Part shown: in pieces, positions 17,095 through 25,348 of the stretch | Numbering within the stretch: the first letter of the stretch is position 1 | How the letters are laid out: every line of letters begins with the position of its first letter | Assembly: GCA_913778505.1 (NCBI GenBank) | Contig: CAJYWD010000014.1 | Span: 1-64,000, forward strand | Length of the DNA: 64,000 bases | Source: an uncultured Chryseobacterium sp. | GTDB taxonomy: Bacteria > Bacteroidota > Bacteroidia > Flavobacteriales > Weeksellaceae | Reading direction: 5' to 3' | The notes under the pieces: generated by a model | The model's database searches: none | What the model saw: only the letters and a program-made list of their open reading frames with translations | What the model was told of the DNA's origin: nothing | Made by a program: the position numbers and the translations under genes

Positions 17095-17850
17095 ATGTCA
17101 AAACACGATGTGAAAGGAAAAGTCGTCCTTATTGCCGGAGGTGGCAAAAACTTAGGTGGATTATTGAGCAGAGATTTTGCAGCAAAAGGTGCCAAACTGG
17201 CCATCCACTACAACAGCGAAAGTTCAAGAGCGGAAAGTGAAAAAACTTTGGCTGATGTTCAGGCTTTGGGAGCGGAAGCATTCTTATTCCAGGCGGATCT
17301 TACAAAGGTTGAAAACATTACCAAGCTTTTTGATGAAGCCATCAGCAAATTCGGAAGTGTAGATATTGCGATCAACACTGTTGGGATGGTGCTGAAAAAA
17401 CCTTTTACTGAAACTACAGAAAAAGAGTACGATACCATGTCCGACATCAACTCAAAAGTAGCGTACTTCTTCTTGCAGGAAGCCGGTAAAAAAGTAGCTG
17501 ACCATGGGAAGATCTGTACAATCGTGACTTCTCTTTTGGCTGCCTACACAGGACTTTATTCCACCTATGCAGGAATGAAAGCTCCGGTAGAGCATTTCAC
17601 AAGAGCGGCGTCTAAAGAATTCGGGGCAAGAGGTATTTCGGTAACTGCAGTTGCTCCGGGGCCAATGGATACTCCATTTTTCTACGGGCAGGAAGCTCAT
17701 GATGCGGTAGCTTATCACAAATCAGCTTCGGCATTAGGTGGGCTTACTGATATCAAGGACATTGCTCCGTTAGTAGAGTTTTTAGTGTCAGACGGATGGT
17801 GGATTACCGGCCAGACGATCTTTGCGAACGGCGGATACACAACGAGATAA
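17095..17850 (+). CDS. Short-chain dehydrogenase/reductase (SDR)
   Basis: The product is 251 aa from ATG 17095. It has the Rossmann dinucleotide motif LIAGGGKNLGGLL, in place of the usual TGxxxGxG. The catalytic Ser lies in VTSLLAAYTG and the YxxxK pair in YAGMK. The PG motif VAPGPMDTPF and a C-terminal GQTIFANGGYTTR are typical of SDR family oxidoreductases. It is a cytoplasmic NAD(P)H-dependent oxidoreductase; the substrate cannot be read from sequence. A strong terminator follows directly, so it is probably transcribed alone. Confidence 0.92.
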   Translation: MSKHDVKGKVVLIAGGGKNLGGLLSRDFAAKGAKLAIHYNSESSRAESEKTLADVQALGAEAFLFQADLTKVENITKLFDEAISKFGSVDIAINTVGMVLKKPFTETTEKEYDTMSDINSKVAYFFLQEAGKKVADHGKICTIVTSLLAAYTGLYSTYAGMKAPVEHFTRAASKEFGARGISVTAVAPGPMDTPFFYGQEAHDAVAYHKSASALGGLTDIKDIAPLVEFLVSDGWWITGQTIFANGGYTTR

Positions 17851-17875
17851 TCACAAAGCCTCTAGCTCTTTCAAG

Positions 17876-17910
17876 ATTGGGAATTGAAAAGGCTTCAATT
17901 CCCAATTTTT
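17876..17910 (+). terminator. Rho-independent terminator of the SDR gene
   Basis: The perfect 13-bp stem ATTGGGAATTGAA/TTCAATTCCCAAT has a 5-nt loop and is followed by TTTT. It ends only 7 bp before the methyltransferase start codon. Confidence 0.85.
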
Positions 17911-17916
17911 AATTTT

Positions 17917-18432
17917 ATGAAAATCGAAGAAGCCAGTATTTTATTACCAAAATTTAATCCAGCAGATTCTGAACTATGGGCGGACTGGGGTTGCGGAAGC
18001 GGAACTTTTACCTATGGATTGGCTCAGCAACTTTCTAAAGGAAGTAAGATTATTGCCGTAGATCGCAGCAGGCAAAACCTTTTAGCATCTTATAATGATG
18101 TAAAAATTGATTTTATACGATCTGATTTTGAAAACGGTAATTTAAAAATACCTCATTTGGATGGAGTTCTTATGGCGAATGCCTTCCATTACGTCAAAAA
18201 TAAGATCAAACTGATTCAAAATCTCCGACAATGTTTTTTGTCTCAGAGGGAGAAATGGATAATTGTGGAGTATGATCAAAGAATCGCTAGTCGATGGGAA
18301 CCATACCCAATTCCATTCAATGAGTTAAAACTTCTCTTTAGAAAATTGGATGGTTATCGGATTGAGAAAACAGGCGAGCGAAAGTCCGTCTTTGGCGGAA
18401 CAATGTATGCCGCTTTAATCACAAAAGACTAA
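17917..18432 (+). CDS. Class I SAM-dependent methyltransferase
   Basis: The product is 171 aa from ATG 17917. The upstream TTG at 17884 lies inside the terminator stem and is rejected. Motif I (WADWGCGSGTFTYGLA) binds S-adenosylmethionine. A later acidic motif is KIIAVDRSRQNL, and a post-I/IV region is LDGVLMANAFHYV. It is short but complete for the methyltransferase type 11 core. Substrate unknown. The DoxX-like and NTF2-like genes follow closely. Confidence 0.82.
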   Translation: MKIEEASILLPKFNPADSELWADWGCGSGTFTYGLAQQLSKGSKIIAVDRSRQNLLASYNDVKIDFIRSDFENGNLKIPHLDGVLMANAFHYVKNKIKLIQNLRQCFLSQREKWIIVEYDQRIASRWEPYPIPFNELKLLFRKLDGYRIEKTGERKSVFGGTMYAALITKD

Positions 18433-18445
18433 AAATTAAACAACA

Positions 18446-18796
18446 ATGATACTTAAAATAATAAATGCTGTCCTGATGCTGGTTGCCGTTTTTATGGGCT
18501 GCAAACAAGGGTATGCGATGTTTTCCGCAAAACCTGAAATGATGGAAATGTTTGGAAAATGGGGCTTCGATAAAACAGGTCTGATGATTAATGGTACTGT
18601 AACGATTCTTGCTGCGATATTAATTCTTTTTCCTAAAACTTTTGTCTGGGGAAACTTCCTGATGGCAGCGGGTATTTTGATGATTATCTGCTTTCATCTT
18701 TTGGATAAAGATTTCAAAGGTGTCGCCATCGAACTTCCGTTTCTTTTGCTCAACCTGTTGATTGTTTATCTTCAGCATCCTTTAAAAACCGTCTGA
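18446..18796 (+). CDS. DoxX-like small membrane protein
   Basis: The product is 116 aa and appears to be four hydrophobic helices (IINAVLMLVAVFMGCKQGY, GLMINGTVTILAAILILF, NFLMAAGILMIICFHLL, LPFLLLNLLIVYL). This matches the size and layout of the DoxX-like/SURF4-type family. It starts 13 bp after the methyltransferase stop. Function unknown; family members are inner-membrane proteins often linked to redox stress. Confidence 0.72.
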   Translation: MILKIINAVLMLVAVFMGCKQGYAMFSAKPEMMEMFGKWGFDKTGLMINGTVTILAAILILFPKTFVWGNFLMAAGILMIICFHLLDKDFKGVAIELPFLLLNLLIVYLQHPLKTV

Positions 18797-18814
18797 TACA
18801 TTCTAAAAACACAA

Positions 18815-19276
18815 ATGATGAAAAAATTATTATTGGTAACTCTTTCCGTGATGGCCTTATGCTCTTCAGTGACAGCTTGTGCACAGAATAAATCAGAAAA
18901 AATGCAACAAGCATCTGAGGATAAAAATTTAATAAATAAAAAAACACAAAATTCTATGGACTTATCAAAAATCACCAATCCTGCCGTAAATGCTGCAATG
19001 ACAGCGTGGCAAAACGGCGACAGTAAAACATTCCTGTCGTATTTCACTGCTAATCCAACGATGACGGACGACGGCAGCCCGAGAAGTTTCCAGTCGTTTG
19101 TAAAAGAAGCCTGTGGCGAGGAGAAGTTCCTTACCCTGGATGCTGTTGAAAACGATGGAAAAGACCTCACCGGAAATTTCAAGGCCGGAAAGTGGGGAAC
19201 TTTCAGGGTGTTTTTTAAATTCCATCAAACTGCTGAAGGTAAATTTGACCGTCTCGATATCGGACAGGCCCATTAG
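18815..19276 (+). CDS. Lipoprotein with NTF2-like (SnoaL-type) domain
   Basis: The product is 153 aa; the second codon is also ATG (18818). The N-terminus is a lipoprotein signal (LSVMALCSSVTAC, lipobox VTAC). Residues ~50-153 read as an NTF2-like cone: helix NAAMTAWQNGDSKTFLSYF, then strands including FRVFFKFHQTAEGKFDRLDI. No catalytic residue is assigned. It lies 18 bp after the DoxX-like gene and probably belongs to the same transcript. Confidence 0.75.
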   Translation: MMKKLLLVTLSVMALCSSVTACAQNKSEKMQQASEDKNLINKKTQNSMDLSKITNPAVNAAMTAWQNGDSKTFLSYFTANPTMTDDGSPRSFQSFVKEACGEEKFLTLDAVENDGKDLTGNFKAGKWGTFRVFFKFHQTAEGKFDRLDIGQAH

Positions 19277-19303
19277 ACTTTAAAGTCTTAAAAATCTATT
19301 ATC

Positions 19304-19329
19304 AATCCTCTCACCAGATAGAGAGGATT
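19304..19329 (+). terminator. Probable terminator hairpin
   Basis: AATCCTCTC pairs with GAGAGGATT (9 bp, 8-nt loop), followed by TTAAT. The T-tract is weak. It lies 28 bp after the NTF2-like gene. Confidence 0.6.
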
Positions 19330-19388
19330 TAATATTCATTGAGCCATACGCTTGCTTTAATTTATTACAATACAAAATTTTCATTAAA

Positions 19389-20024
19389 ATGAACAGAAAA
19401 CTATTTTTAATGTCGGTACTTCTGCTACTGGCAATGGGAAAAATAAGCGCCCAGTCACAGGTCTACATTGATGTCCTGGCAGGACATAAAGGATTGACTT
19501 CGGAATTTTTCTTCCTTGAACCAATTGACAAAGAAGCCCGCTGGACGGTAATCTCCCGAAGCGAAATGCATCTGCCGGAGTATAAGACCGAGCATCCCGG
19601 TTTTGTCAATTACAACATCTTTGCTTATAACTTCAAAAATCATTTCGGAATTACCGCCGGTACGTATGCCACTTCCCATTACCCGTTCAGTGCAAGGCTG
19701 GGTGTACAATATCTGAGGGAAAGCGAGAAATGGCTGGTTTACGCCAACCTTTCTACGGCAGTTACCAAAGATCCGGATGCACAAATGCTTGTGGTGTTGG
19801 GCTACCTCCCGGAACTGAGCGAAAAATGGAGACTTGTAACCAGATTGGAAGCAAGAACAGCCATTAATTATGAGAACGGACACGCATTCAGTACCCAGCA
19901 GCTGAAGCTTGGCGCCCAGTATAATGAAAAAATCGGTTTTGGTGTGGGCGTGGAAGTAGAGGAGCATGGAAAGAGTTCGCACAGAGATTTCAATATTGGT
20001 CCTTTTTTGAGAGTCAATTTTTAA
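19389..20024 (+). CDS. Small outer-membrane beta-barrel-type protein
   Basis: The product is 211 aa with signal peptide MNRKLFLMSVLLLLAMGKISAQ. The mature chain shows regularly spaced amphipathic strands (FGITAGTYATSHY, FSARLGVQYLRES, WLVYANLSTAV, KIGFGVGVEVEEHG) and ends in a terminal aromatic residue (FLRVNF). Both features are typical of outer-membrane barrels. Eight to ten strands are plausible. The family was not identified. The TMEM175-type channel gene starts 18 bp downstream. Confidence 0.7.
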   Translation: MNRKLFLMSVLLLLAMGKISAQSQVYIDVLAGHKGLTSEFFFLEPIDKEARWTVISRSEMHLPEYKTEHPGFVNYNIFAYNFKNHFGITAGTYATSHYPFSARLGVQYLRESEKWLVYANLSTAVTKDPDAQMLVVLGYLPELSEKWRLVTRLEARTAINYENGHAFSTQQLKLGAQYNEKIGFGVGVEVEEHGKSSHRDFNIGPFLRVNF

Positions 20025-20042
20025 TATTCAAACTTTAATCTT

Positions 20043-20666
20043 ATGAAACTAACTTACAATAAACTCGCCGGTCAGAATGCCGAGCGTATCAATGCTATTA
20101 GCGATGCCGTTTTTGGAGTCGCAATGACGCTTCTTGTCCTGGAAATCAAAGTTCCCGAGCTGGAAGGCCACGAGACGGAAGGCGACCTGATGCACGCTTT
20201 CGTGGCGTTGCTACCGAAATTCCTGGTGTATTTCCTGAGCTTTATGACGGCAGGAATCTTCTGGGTAGGGCAATCGGCACAGTTCCGTCACATCGAAAAA
20301 AGTGACAGGAACCTGATCTGGATTAATCTTCTGTTTCTGCTTTTCGTTTCTACCTTGCCTTTTTCAACCGCATTTTTAGGAGACCACATTACTTTTAAGT
20401 TTTCTATTTTTCTTTATTGGCTGAATATTTTCCTGATGGGACTTTTCTTATACATTAACTGGACGTATGCCGATAAAAAAGGTTTCATTACGGAAGAAAC
20501 AAAAGATGACGTGTATGAGCCTATTAAGCGGAGAATTATCATTGCGCAGGCTTTATATTTCTGTGGAGCTCTGCTTTGTTTTGTAAGCCCGTATCTGAGC
20601 ATTGGTGTCATCATCGCTATCCAGCTGAATTATGCCTTTGCGTTTTTCTCCGGCGGAAAAAAATAA
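20043..20666 (+). CDS. TMEM175/DUF1211-family potassium-channel-like membrane protein
   Basis: The product is 207 aa with six predicted membrane helices. The first helix carries the family signature NAERINAISDAVFGVAMTLL, where prokaryotic TMEM175 channels have RxxxFSD in helix 1; here Ile replaces Phe. Charged N-terminal and loop segments match the family length for single-repeat bacterial members. Known family members conduct K+ (weakly selective). It follows the barrel gene by 18 bp and ends in a strong terminator. Confidence 0.82.
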   Translation: MKLTYNKLAGQNAERINAISDAVFGVAMTLLVLEIKVPELEGHETEGDLMHAFVALLPKFLVYFLSFMTAGIFWVGQSAQFRHIEKSDRNLIWINLLFLLFVSTLPFSTAFLGDHITFKFSIFLYWLNIFLMGLFLYINWTYADKKGFITEETKDDVYEPIKRRIIIAQALYFCGALLCFVSPYLSIGVIIAIQLNYAFAFFSGGKK

Positions 20667-20687
20667 TTTTTGTTGAGATTCCTAACA

Positions 20688-20726
20688 ACAAGTGTCTGAA
20701 AACATTTCCGGACACTTGTTTTTTTA
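20688..20726 (+). terminator. Rho-independent terminator
   Basis: ACAAGTGTC/GACACTTGT (9 bp) has a 14-nt loop that can pair further, followed by seven T. It lies after the TMEM175-type gene. Confidence 0.85.
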
Positions 20727-20760
20727 TTACATTTTATACAGAAAACTTGTTTAAACTTTT

Positions 20761-20927
20761 ATTTAACCACAAAGTCACAAAAGATTTAGATAAAATAGTT
20801 AAAGCCTAATACTAATCTAATAAAGAAAACGTATGTTTTAAAAATCTTTGATTTTTATTCTTTTGAGTGCTTTAGATTCGCTACTAAAAACTGTGTCTAT
20901 ATCTCTTTTGTGTCTTTGTGGTTAAAT
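20761..20927. repeat. Long inverted repeat (AACCACAAAG type)
   Basis: The left arm at 20761-20785 (ATTTAACCACAAAGTCACAA then AAGAT) pairs with the right arm at 20901-20927. They match at all but a few positions around a ~115-bp AT-rich interior. The interior has no gene. Its end sequence resembles the shorter repeat at 8581-8632. This looks like an intergenic palindromic element, possibly MITE-like. Confidence 0.65.
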
Positions 20928-21360
20928 CTAAAATTAGTTCAAAACGGCTTTAGATTAAAAATTTTGAACACATACTACGGCTTCGCTCAGTATTCTCGTG
21001 GATTTTTTTAATACAAATCTGAATGTCCGTTTTAAATCATAACGTTTAAATCAGCAGTCACTTTGCCATTCTGAAAGAATCTAAAATGTTAATTTTCAGC
21101 GTATCAGGATTCCGATTCGACGCAGTCAATGACAAACAAACCCTTAAAAATTAATTTATTACCAATTACGACATTCATTAAATCTTATGTATTTTAAGAA
21201 GTCTATAAATGATTTTTTGATTTCAGGACTATCATTCATTTCCATACTTTCTGTCGAAAAACCTAAAAAATTAATCAAGAATAAATAAGCAAACAGGCCT
21301 TTGAACTTATTTGCGCTTTTATCTGTTTTATTTCATCTACTTAAAACGACTGATTTATCA
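20928..21360. other. Intergenic region with degenerate repeat remnants
   Basis: No gene is supported here. Around 21057-21085 the phrase CATTCTGAAAGAATCTAAA occurs, and at 21110-21137 GATTCGACGCAGTCAATGAC, which together resemble the two ends of a palindromic repeat that has decayed. A further fragment, CTACGGCTTCGCTCAGT, lies near 20975. The last 150 bp should hold the promoter of the porin gene at 21361. Confidence 0.4.
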
Positions 21361-22440
21361 ATGAAAAAAATAATTTTATTAACGATACTAATGACAGCCT
21401 GTCCTCTGGTAATGGCACAGGAAAACCTTGAAAAACCACTGAAAATAAGCGGATTTGCGGAAGTCTATTATCAATATGATTCTAATAATCCTGAGAATAA
21501 TTCACGCCCCAATTTCATTTACAGCCATCATCGGAATAATGAGGTTAATATTAATCTGGCTTTCATCAAAGCCAACTATGAAACCGAAAATCTAAGGGCA
21601 TATCTTGCTCTGGCAACAGGGACTTATATGAATGCCAATTACTCCGAAGAAGAGGGCGTTCTGAAAAATATTTACGAAGCCAGCATCGGTTTTAAAATTT
21701 CAAAGAACAAAAACCTCTGGATTGATGCCGGAGTTTTTCCCTCTCATATCGGTTTTGAAAGCGCTGTCGTAAAAGATAATTGGACTTTGACAAGAAGTAT
21801 CGCTGCAGAAAACTCGCCGTATTTTGAAACCGGAGCAAAAATCTCTTATACCAGCGATAACAGAAAATGGCTGATGAGCGGTTTGGTTTTAAACGGATGG
21901 CAGCGCATCCAGCAAGTGGACGGCAACAGCACACCGTCTTTCGGGCATCAGTTAACGTACATTCCCAATGAAAAGCTAACCATCAACAGCAGCTCATTCA
22001 TCGGAAATGATAAGCCCGACAGCATCCGGCAAATGAGATATTTTCACAATCTCTACGGCATTTATAAAATCAATAAACAGTGGGCGGTACGAGCCGGTTT
22101 TGACATAGGAGCAGAGCAAAAATCTAAAGGAAGCGAGGCCTATAACCTTTGGTACGCTCCGGTTTTGATAGCTCAGTTTTCACCGACGGAAAAATTCAGA
22201 ATTGGAATGCGTGGCGAATATTACCACGATAAATATGGGGCAAAGATAGCAACAGGAACAGAAAACGGCTTTCAGACTTTTGGCTATTCCCTGAATGCGG
22301 ACTACCAGATTCTGCCGAATTTGCTTTGGAGAACGGAGCTGCGTAATCTTCACAGCCGCGATGCTATTTTTCCAAAAAGAGATGTGGAAAATGTAAAAAA
22401 TAGTGCAACGGTTGCCACATCTCTTTCGGTTTATTTCTGA
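21361..22440 (+). CDS. Outer-membrane porin of the beta-barrel porin-2 (BBP2) type
   Basis: The product is 359 aa from ATG 21361, with signal peptide MKKIILLTILMTACPLVMAQ. The TTG at 21301 would precede the signal by 20 residues and is rejected. The chain reads as a barrel: KISGFAEVYYQYDSN, VNINLAFIKANYET, a plug-like IDAGVFPSHIGFESAV, and strands to the terminal SLSVYF. The phrase DAGVFPSHIGFE is typical of Bacteroidota outer-membrane beta-barrel proteins annotated as BBP2. Probably a diffusion porin. A bestrophin-type gene follows 34 bp downstream. Confidence 0.82.
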   Translation: MKKIILLTILMTACPLVMAQENLEKPLKISGFAEVYYQYDSNNPENNSRPNFIYSHHRNNEVNINLAFIKANYETENLRAYLALATGTYMNANYSEEEGVLKNIYEASIGFKISKNKNLWIDAGVFPSHIGFESAVVKDNWTLTRSIAAENSPYFETGAKISYTSDNRKWLMSGLVLNGWQRIQQVDGNSTPSFGHQLTYIPNEKLTINSSSFIGNDKPDSIRQMRYFHNLYGIYKINKQWAVRAGFDIGAEQKSKGSEAYNLWYAPVLIAQFSPTEKFRIGMRGEYYHDKYGAKIATGTENGFQTFGYSLNADYQILPNLLWRTELRNLHSRDAIFPKRDVENVKNSATVATSLSVYF

Positions 22441-22474
22441 AACAATCATTATTTTTATCAAAATCAATTAAACG

Positions 22475-23474
22475 ATGAATATTTCAAGCCATTATCACCT
22501 GAGGCATTTTATTCCCTGGACAAGAAGTAAAATCTATAAAATGCTCATTTTGAGTGTAATTCCCACAGCGTTATTTTACTTTTTAGACTGGAAGTGGCTC
22601 GCTATCCCATGGGTGCCCGTTGCGCTTCTGGGAACAGCTACAGCCTTCATATCAGGATTTAAGAATACTCAGACCTACAACAGAGCGTGGGAAGCGCGCC
22701 AGATTTATGGTGCTATTATCAATAACAGCCGGACCTTTGGGATGATGGTGAAAGATATGATCCGGGCAGAGTCCAGCGTTCACCAGGAGATTATTTACCG
22801 TCATTTTGCCTGGCTTACAGCATTGCGCTTCCAGTTGCGCGAGGTTAAAAGCTGGGAAAATGTCAAGACGAAGAGCTATAATAGGGAATATCTGAATTAT
22901 TACAAAGTTCCCGAATGGGAAAGCAGCCTGGATCTGGAACTTAAAAACTTTCTTTCCGAAGATGAATGCTTATATATTCTCTCTACCAAAAACCGGGCAA
23001 CACAACTGATAGCCTCGCAATCTTCTCATTTCAGAACGCTGAATCTGCAAGGTTTAATCGGATTACAATTACGTGGCGTTGGAAAATCAATTGAAAGAAC
23101 TCTATGAACAGCAGGGTAAGTGTGAACGAATTAAAAATTTTCCTTATCCCAGACAGTTTTCCAGTATCAATCTTTATTTTACTAATGCATTGTGCGTCCT
23201 GCTGCCATTGGGTTTTTTGGGCGAGATCTCCAAGATGACCGAAAAATTCGGGGAGTACATAATATGGCTGGTTATTCCGTTTAGCCTGCTGATTGGTTGG
23301 GTATTTCTCGTTCTGGAGCAGGTAGGCGAAAGTACAGAAAACCCTTTTGAAGGCTGTGCGAATGATATTCCGATTACGCAGATCAGTCGGAATATTGAGA
23401 TTGACCTGCGGGAAATGCTCGGCGAAAAAGATTTGCCGCCAGCTATTCAGCCGGTCAATAACATTTTGATGTAA
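22475..23474 (+). pseudogene. Bestrophin-family chloride-channel-like protein, broken by a frameshift
   Basis: The first frame (22475-23107) gives the N-terminal 190 or so residues of a bacterial bestrophin: FIPWTRSKIYKMLILSVIP, GTATAFISGFKNTQTYNRAW and RTFGMMVKDMI are hallmark segments. The rest of the protein continues in the +1 frame up to 23474 (ALENQLKELYEQQGKCERIK, FPYPRQFSSINLYF, PFEGCANDIPITQISRNIEI). In that frame the sequence becomes bestrophin-like just after 23060 (DYNYVALENQLK). The frame break is therefore at about 23058-23062, where ATCGGATTAC carries one extra or two missing bases. The joined product would be ~332 aa, normal for the family. It is either a true pseudogene or a sequencing error. 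Confidence 0.85.
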
Positions 23475-23480
23475 AGTAAA

Positions 23481-23516
23481 AAAGAGCTAAACGGTGGTGT
23501 TTTAGCTCTTTTTTTT
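23481..23516. terminator. Bidirectional terminator between convergent genes
   Basis: AAAGAGCTAAA (23481-23491) pairs with TTTAGCTCTTT (23501-23511), with A-runs on the left and T-runs on the right. It can therefore stop transcription from both the bestrophin gene and the antiporter gene. Confidence 0.85.
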
Positions 23517-23517
23517 G

Positions 23518-25125
23518 TCAATGAAAATTAGGATCAATTTTCAGGTCGTTAAGGTCAAGTTGCATTTCGGCTTTCCTGATCTCTTCATCATCATAATACT
23601 TCTCCCGCCGCATCTGGAAAATATCAAGACGCTGCTTGTCATAGATTTCCTTCAGGATATCCTCGAATCGTATGATTTCATCCTTCGTACAGGTATTGCA
23701 TTCCATCAGATCCAGCTGATTTTCGGTGTTTTCTGTCTCAATGGAGATTTGGGCGTAATAATTTTTAAGCAAATTGCTTTTATGGATGATGTCCTTATAG
23801 TTGGTGCTGATATGATTCAGCGCAAGCCTGTTCAGGCGTATCTGGATCTGTGCTTCCTGCTGTTCAGACGGCAGAACAACGTCCAGAGAAGGCATATTGA
23901 GTTTCTTGACCAGAAATGGCAAGGTCAGTCCCTGAACCACCAGCGTGATAAAAATAACGATGAAGGTAATAAGCAGGATCAGATTCCGGTGCGGGAACGG
24001 CGTTCCGTCATCCATCAGAAAAGGAATCGACAATGCTGTAGCCAGCGACACCACACCGCGCATGCCGGCCCAGCCTATCACCAGCGGACCTTTCCATCCG
24101 GGACTTTGTTCTTTTCTGACCGATTTGAAAAGCCATCTCGGAACGAAGGCAGCAGGATAGATCCACAGAAAACGGATCGCAATAACAACAGCGCTTATAA
24201 TGACACCATATTTAATGCCCTGAATGAGGGAAGCTTCTTCCAGTCCGCGGATAATGGAAGGCAGGGACAATCCGATCAGGATGAATACCATCGCATTCAT
24301 CACGAATATAACTGTGGTCCAGACGCCAAGCATATTCAGCCGGGTATTGCCATTGCGGAAGATTTCGTGCGAACGGTACGAAATGAAAAGTCCTCCCGTC
24401 ACTACAGCCATAACGCCCGAGAAATGAAACTGCTCTGCGCCGAGATAAAGAATGTAAGGGGTCATAACGGTAAGCGCGGCATCGATGGCCGAGGTGGTGG
24501 GAAGATAGCGGTGGATGAGGTACATTATCCCTGCGCCCACTAATCCAACCACGATGCCCATGCCTGCCACGAGGAAAAACTGGCCAATCGCTTCATTCAT
24601 AGAAAAACTGCCTGTGAGTATGGCCGCCAATGCAAAGCGGAAAACAATCAGAGACGATGCGTCATTCACCAGACTCTCACCTTCCAGTATGCTGATGATT
24701 CTTTTTGGAACAGGCAGACCTTTGAGAACCGTAGTGGCGGCCACAGCGTCCGGTGGCGAGACAATCCCGCCAAGAAGAAAGCCTAGCGCTAAGGTGAAAC
24801 CTGGAATCAGAGCCTGAGAAAGGTACGCAACGATCAGAGAGGTGGCGAATACCAGACCGAATGCCAGCAGGGCAATCGGGCGTTTCCATTTCCAGAAATC
24901 ATTCCACGAGGTGTACCATGCGGCTTCGTAAAGCAACGGCGGAAGGAAGATCAGGAAAACAAGCTCCGGATCCAGCTCTATTTCCGGAATGCCCGGCAAC
25001 AAACTGATGATCAGTCCTGCCAGAACCAGAAATATCGGATAAGCAATTTTCATCTTCCGTGCCACCATAACCATCATAAAAACCGAAAACAGCAGGGCGA
25101 GGATCAATAGTAAAGTGTGATGCAT
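23518..25125 (-). CDS. Na+/H+ antiporter, CPA1 (NhaP) family
   Basis: The product is 535 aa. About twelve membrane helices fill residues 1-410. Helix 1 is TLLLILALLFSVFMMVMVA, followed by PELVFLIFLPPLLYEAAW and GFLLGGIVSPPDAVAA. The CPA1 ion-binding segment is EGESLVNDASSLIVFRFA, with the Asn-Asp pair of this family, and later GWAGMRGVVSLATALSIPF. A ~120-residue charged cytoplasmic tail follows, with CNTC and an alpha-helical C-terminus. It exchanges cytoplasmic Na+ (or K+) for H+ and serves pH and salt homeostasis. Separate transcript; shares a terminator with the bestrophin gene. Confidence 0.93.
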   Translation of the reverse strand: MHHTLLLILALLFSVFMMVMVARKMKIAYPIFLVLAGLIISLLPGIPEIELDPELVFLIFLPPLLYEAAWYTSWNDFWKWKRPIALLAFGLVFATSLIVAYLSQALIPGFTLALGFLLGGIVSPPDAVAATTVLKGLPVPKRIISILEGESLVNDASSLIVFRFALAAILTGSFSMNEAIGQFFLVAGMGIVVGLVGAGIMYLIHRYLPTTSAIDAALTVMTPYILYLGAEQFHFSGVMAVVTGGLFISYRSHEIFRNGNTRLNMLGVWTTVIFVMNAMVFILIGLSLPSIIRGLEEASLIQGIKYGVIISAVVIAIRFLWIYPAAFVPRWLFKSVRKEQSPGWKGPLVIGWAGMRGVVSLATALSIPFLMDDGTPFPHRNLILLITFIVIFITLVVQGLTLPFLVKKLNMPSLDVVLPSEQQEAQIQIRLNRLALNHISTNYKDIIHKSNLLKNYYAQISIETENTENQLDLMECNTCTKDEIIRFEDILKEIYDKQRLDIFQMRREKYYDDEEIRKAEMQLDLNDLKIDPNFH

Positions 25126-25348
25126 TTGTGTAAATTTTAATTATTTTTCTGTAAAAATATAATACTGATGATTAAAATCCTACGATCTCATCGGATTTAT
25201 CAGCTTTTAGCACAGATTATCCGGAAAGTAATTCTCGGTCGATTTATAAGTGGTTGATTAGTAGTGCTTCCGATCATTGAAAATATTGCTTGGAACTGTA
25301 ACAATCAGCTAGTTTTTTCTACATATATCATCAAATATTACATTAGAA

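Noticed and set aside
16886-17113. 75-codon ORF before the SDR gene
   Set aside because: Made of Ile/Leu/Lys/Phe from AT-rich DNA, overlaps the SDR start and has no supporting feature.
20576-20809. 77-codon ORF at the end of the TMEM175-type gene
   Set aside because: It spans the terminator and the inverted repeat; not coding.
23515-24543. Long plus-strand ORF opposite the Na+/H+ antiporter
   Set aside because: It is the shadow of the well-conserved antiporter gene; its translation is low-complexity (His, Gln, Arg-rich) without domains.
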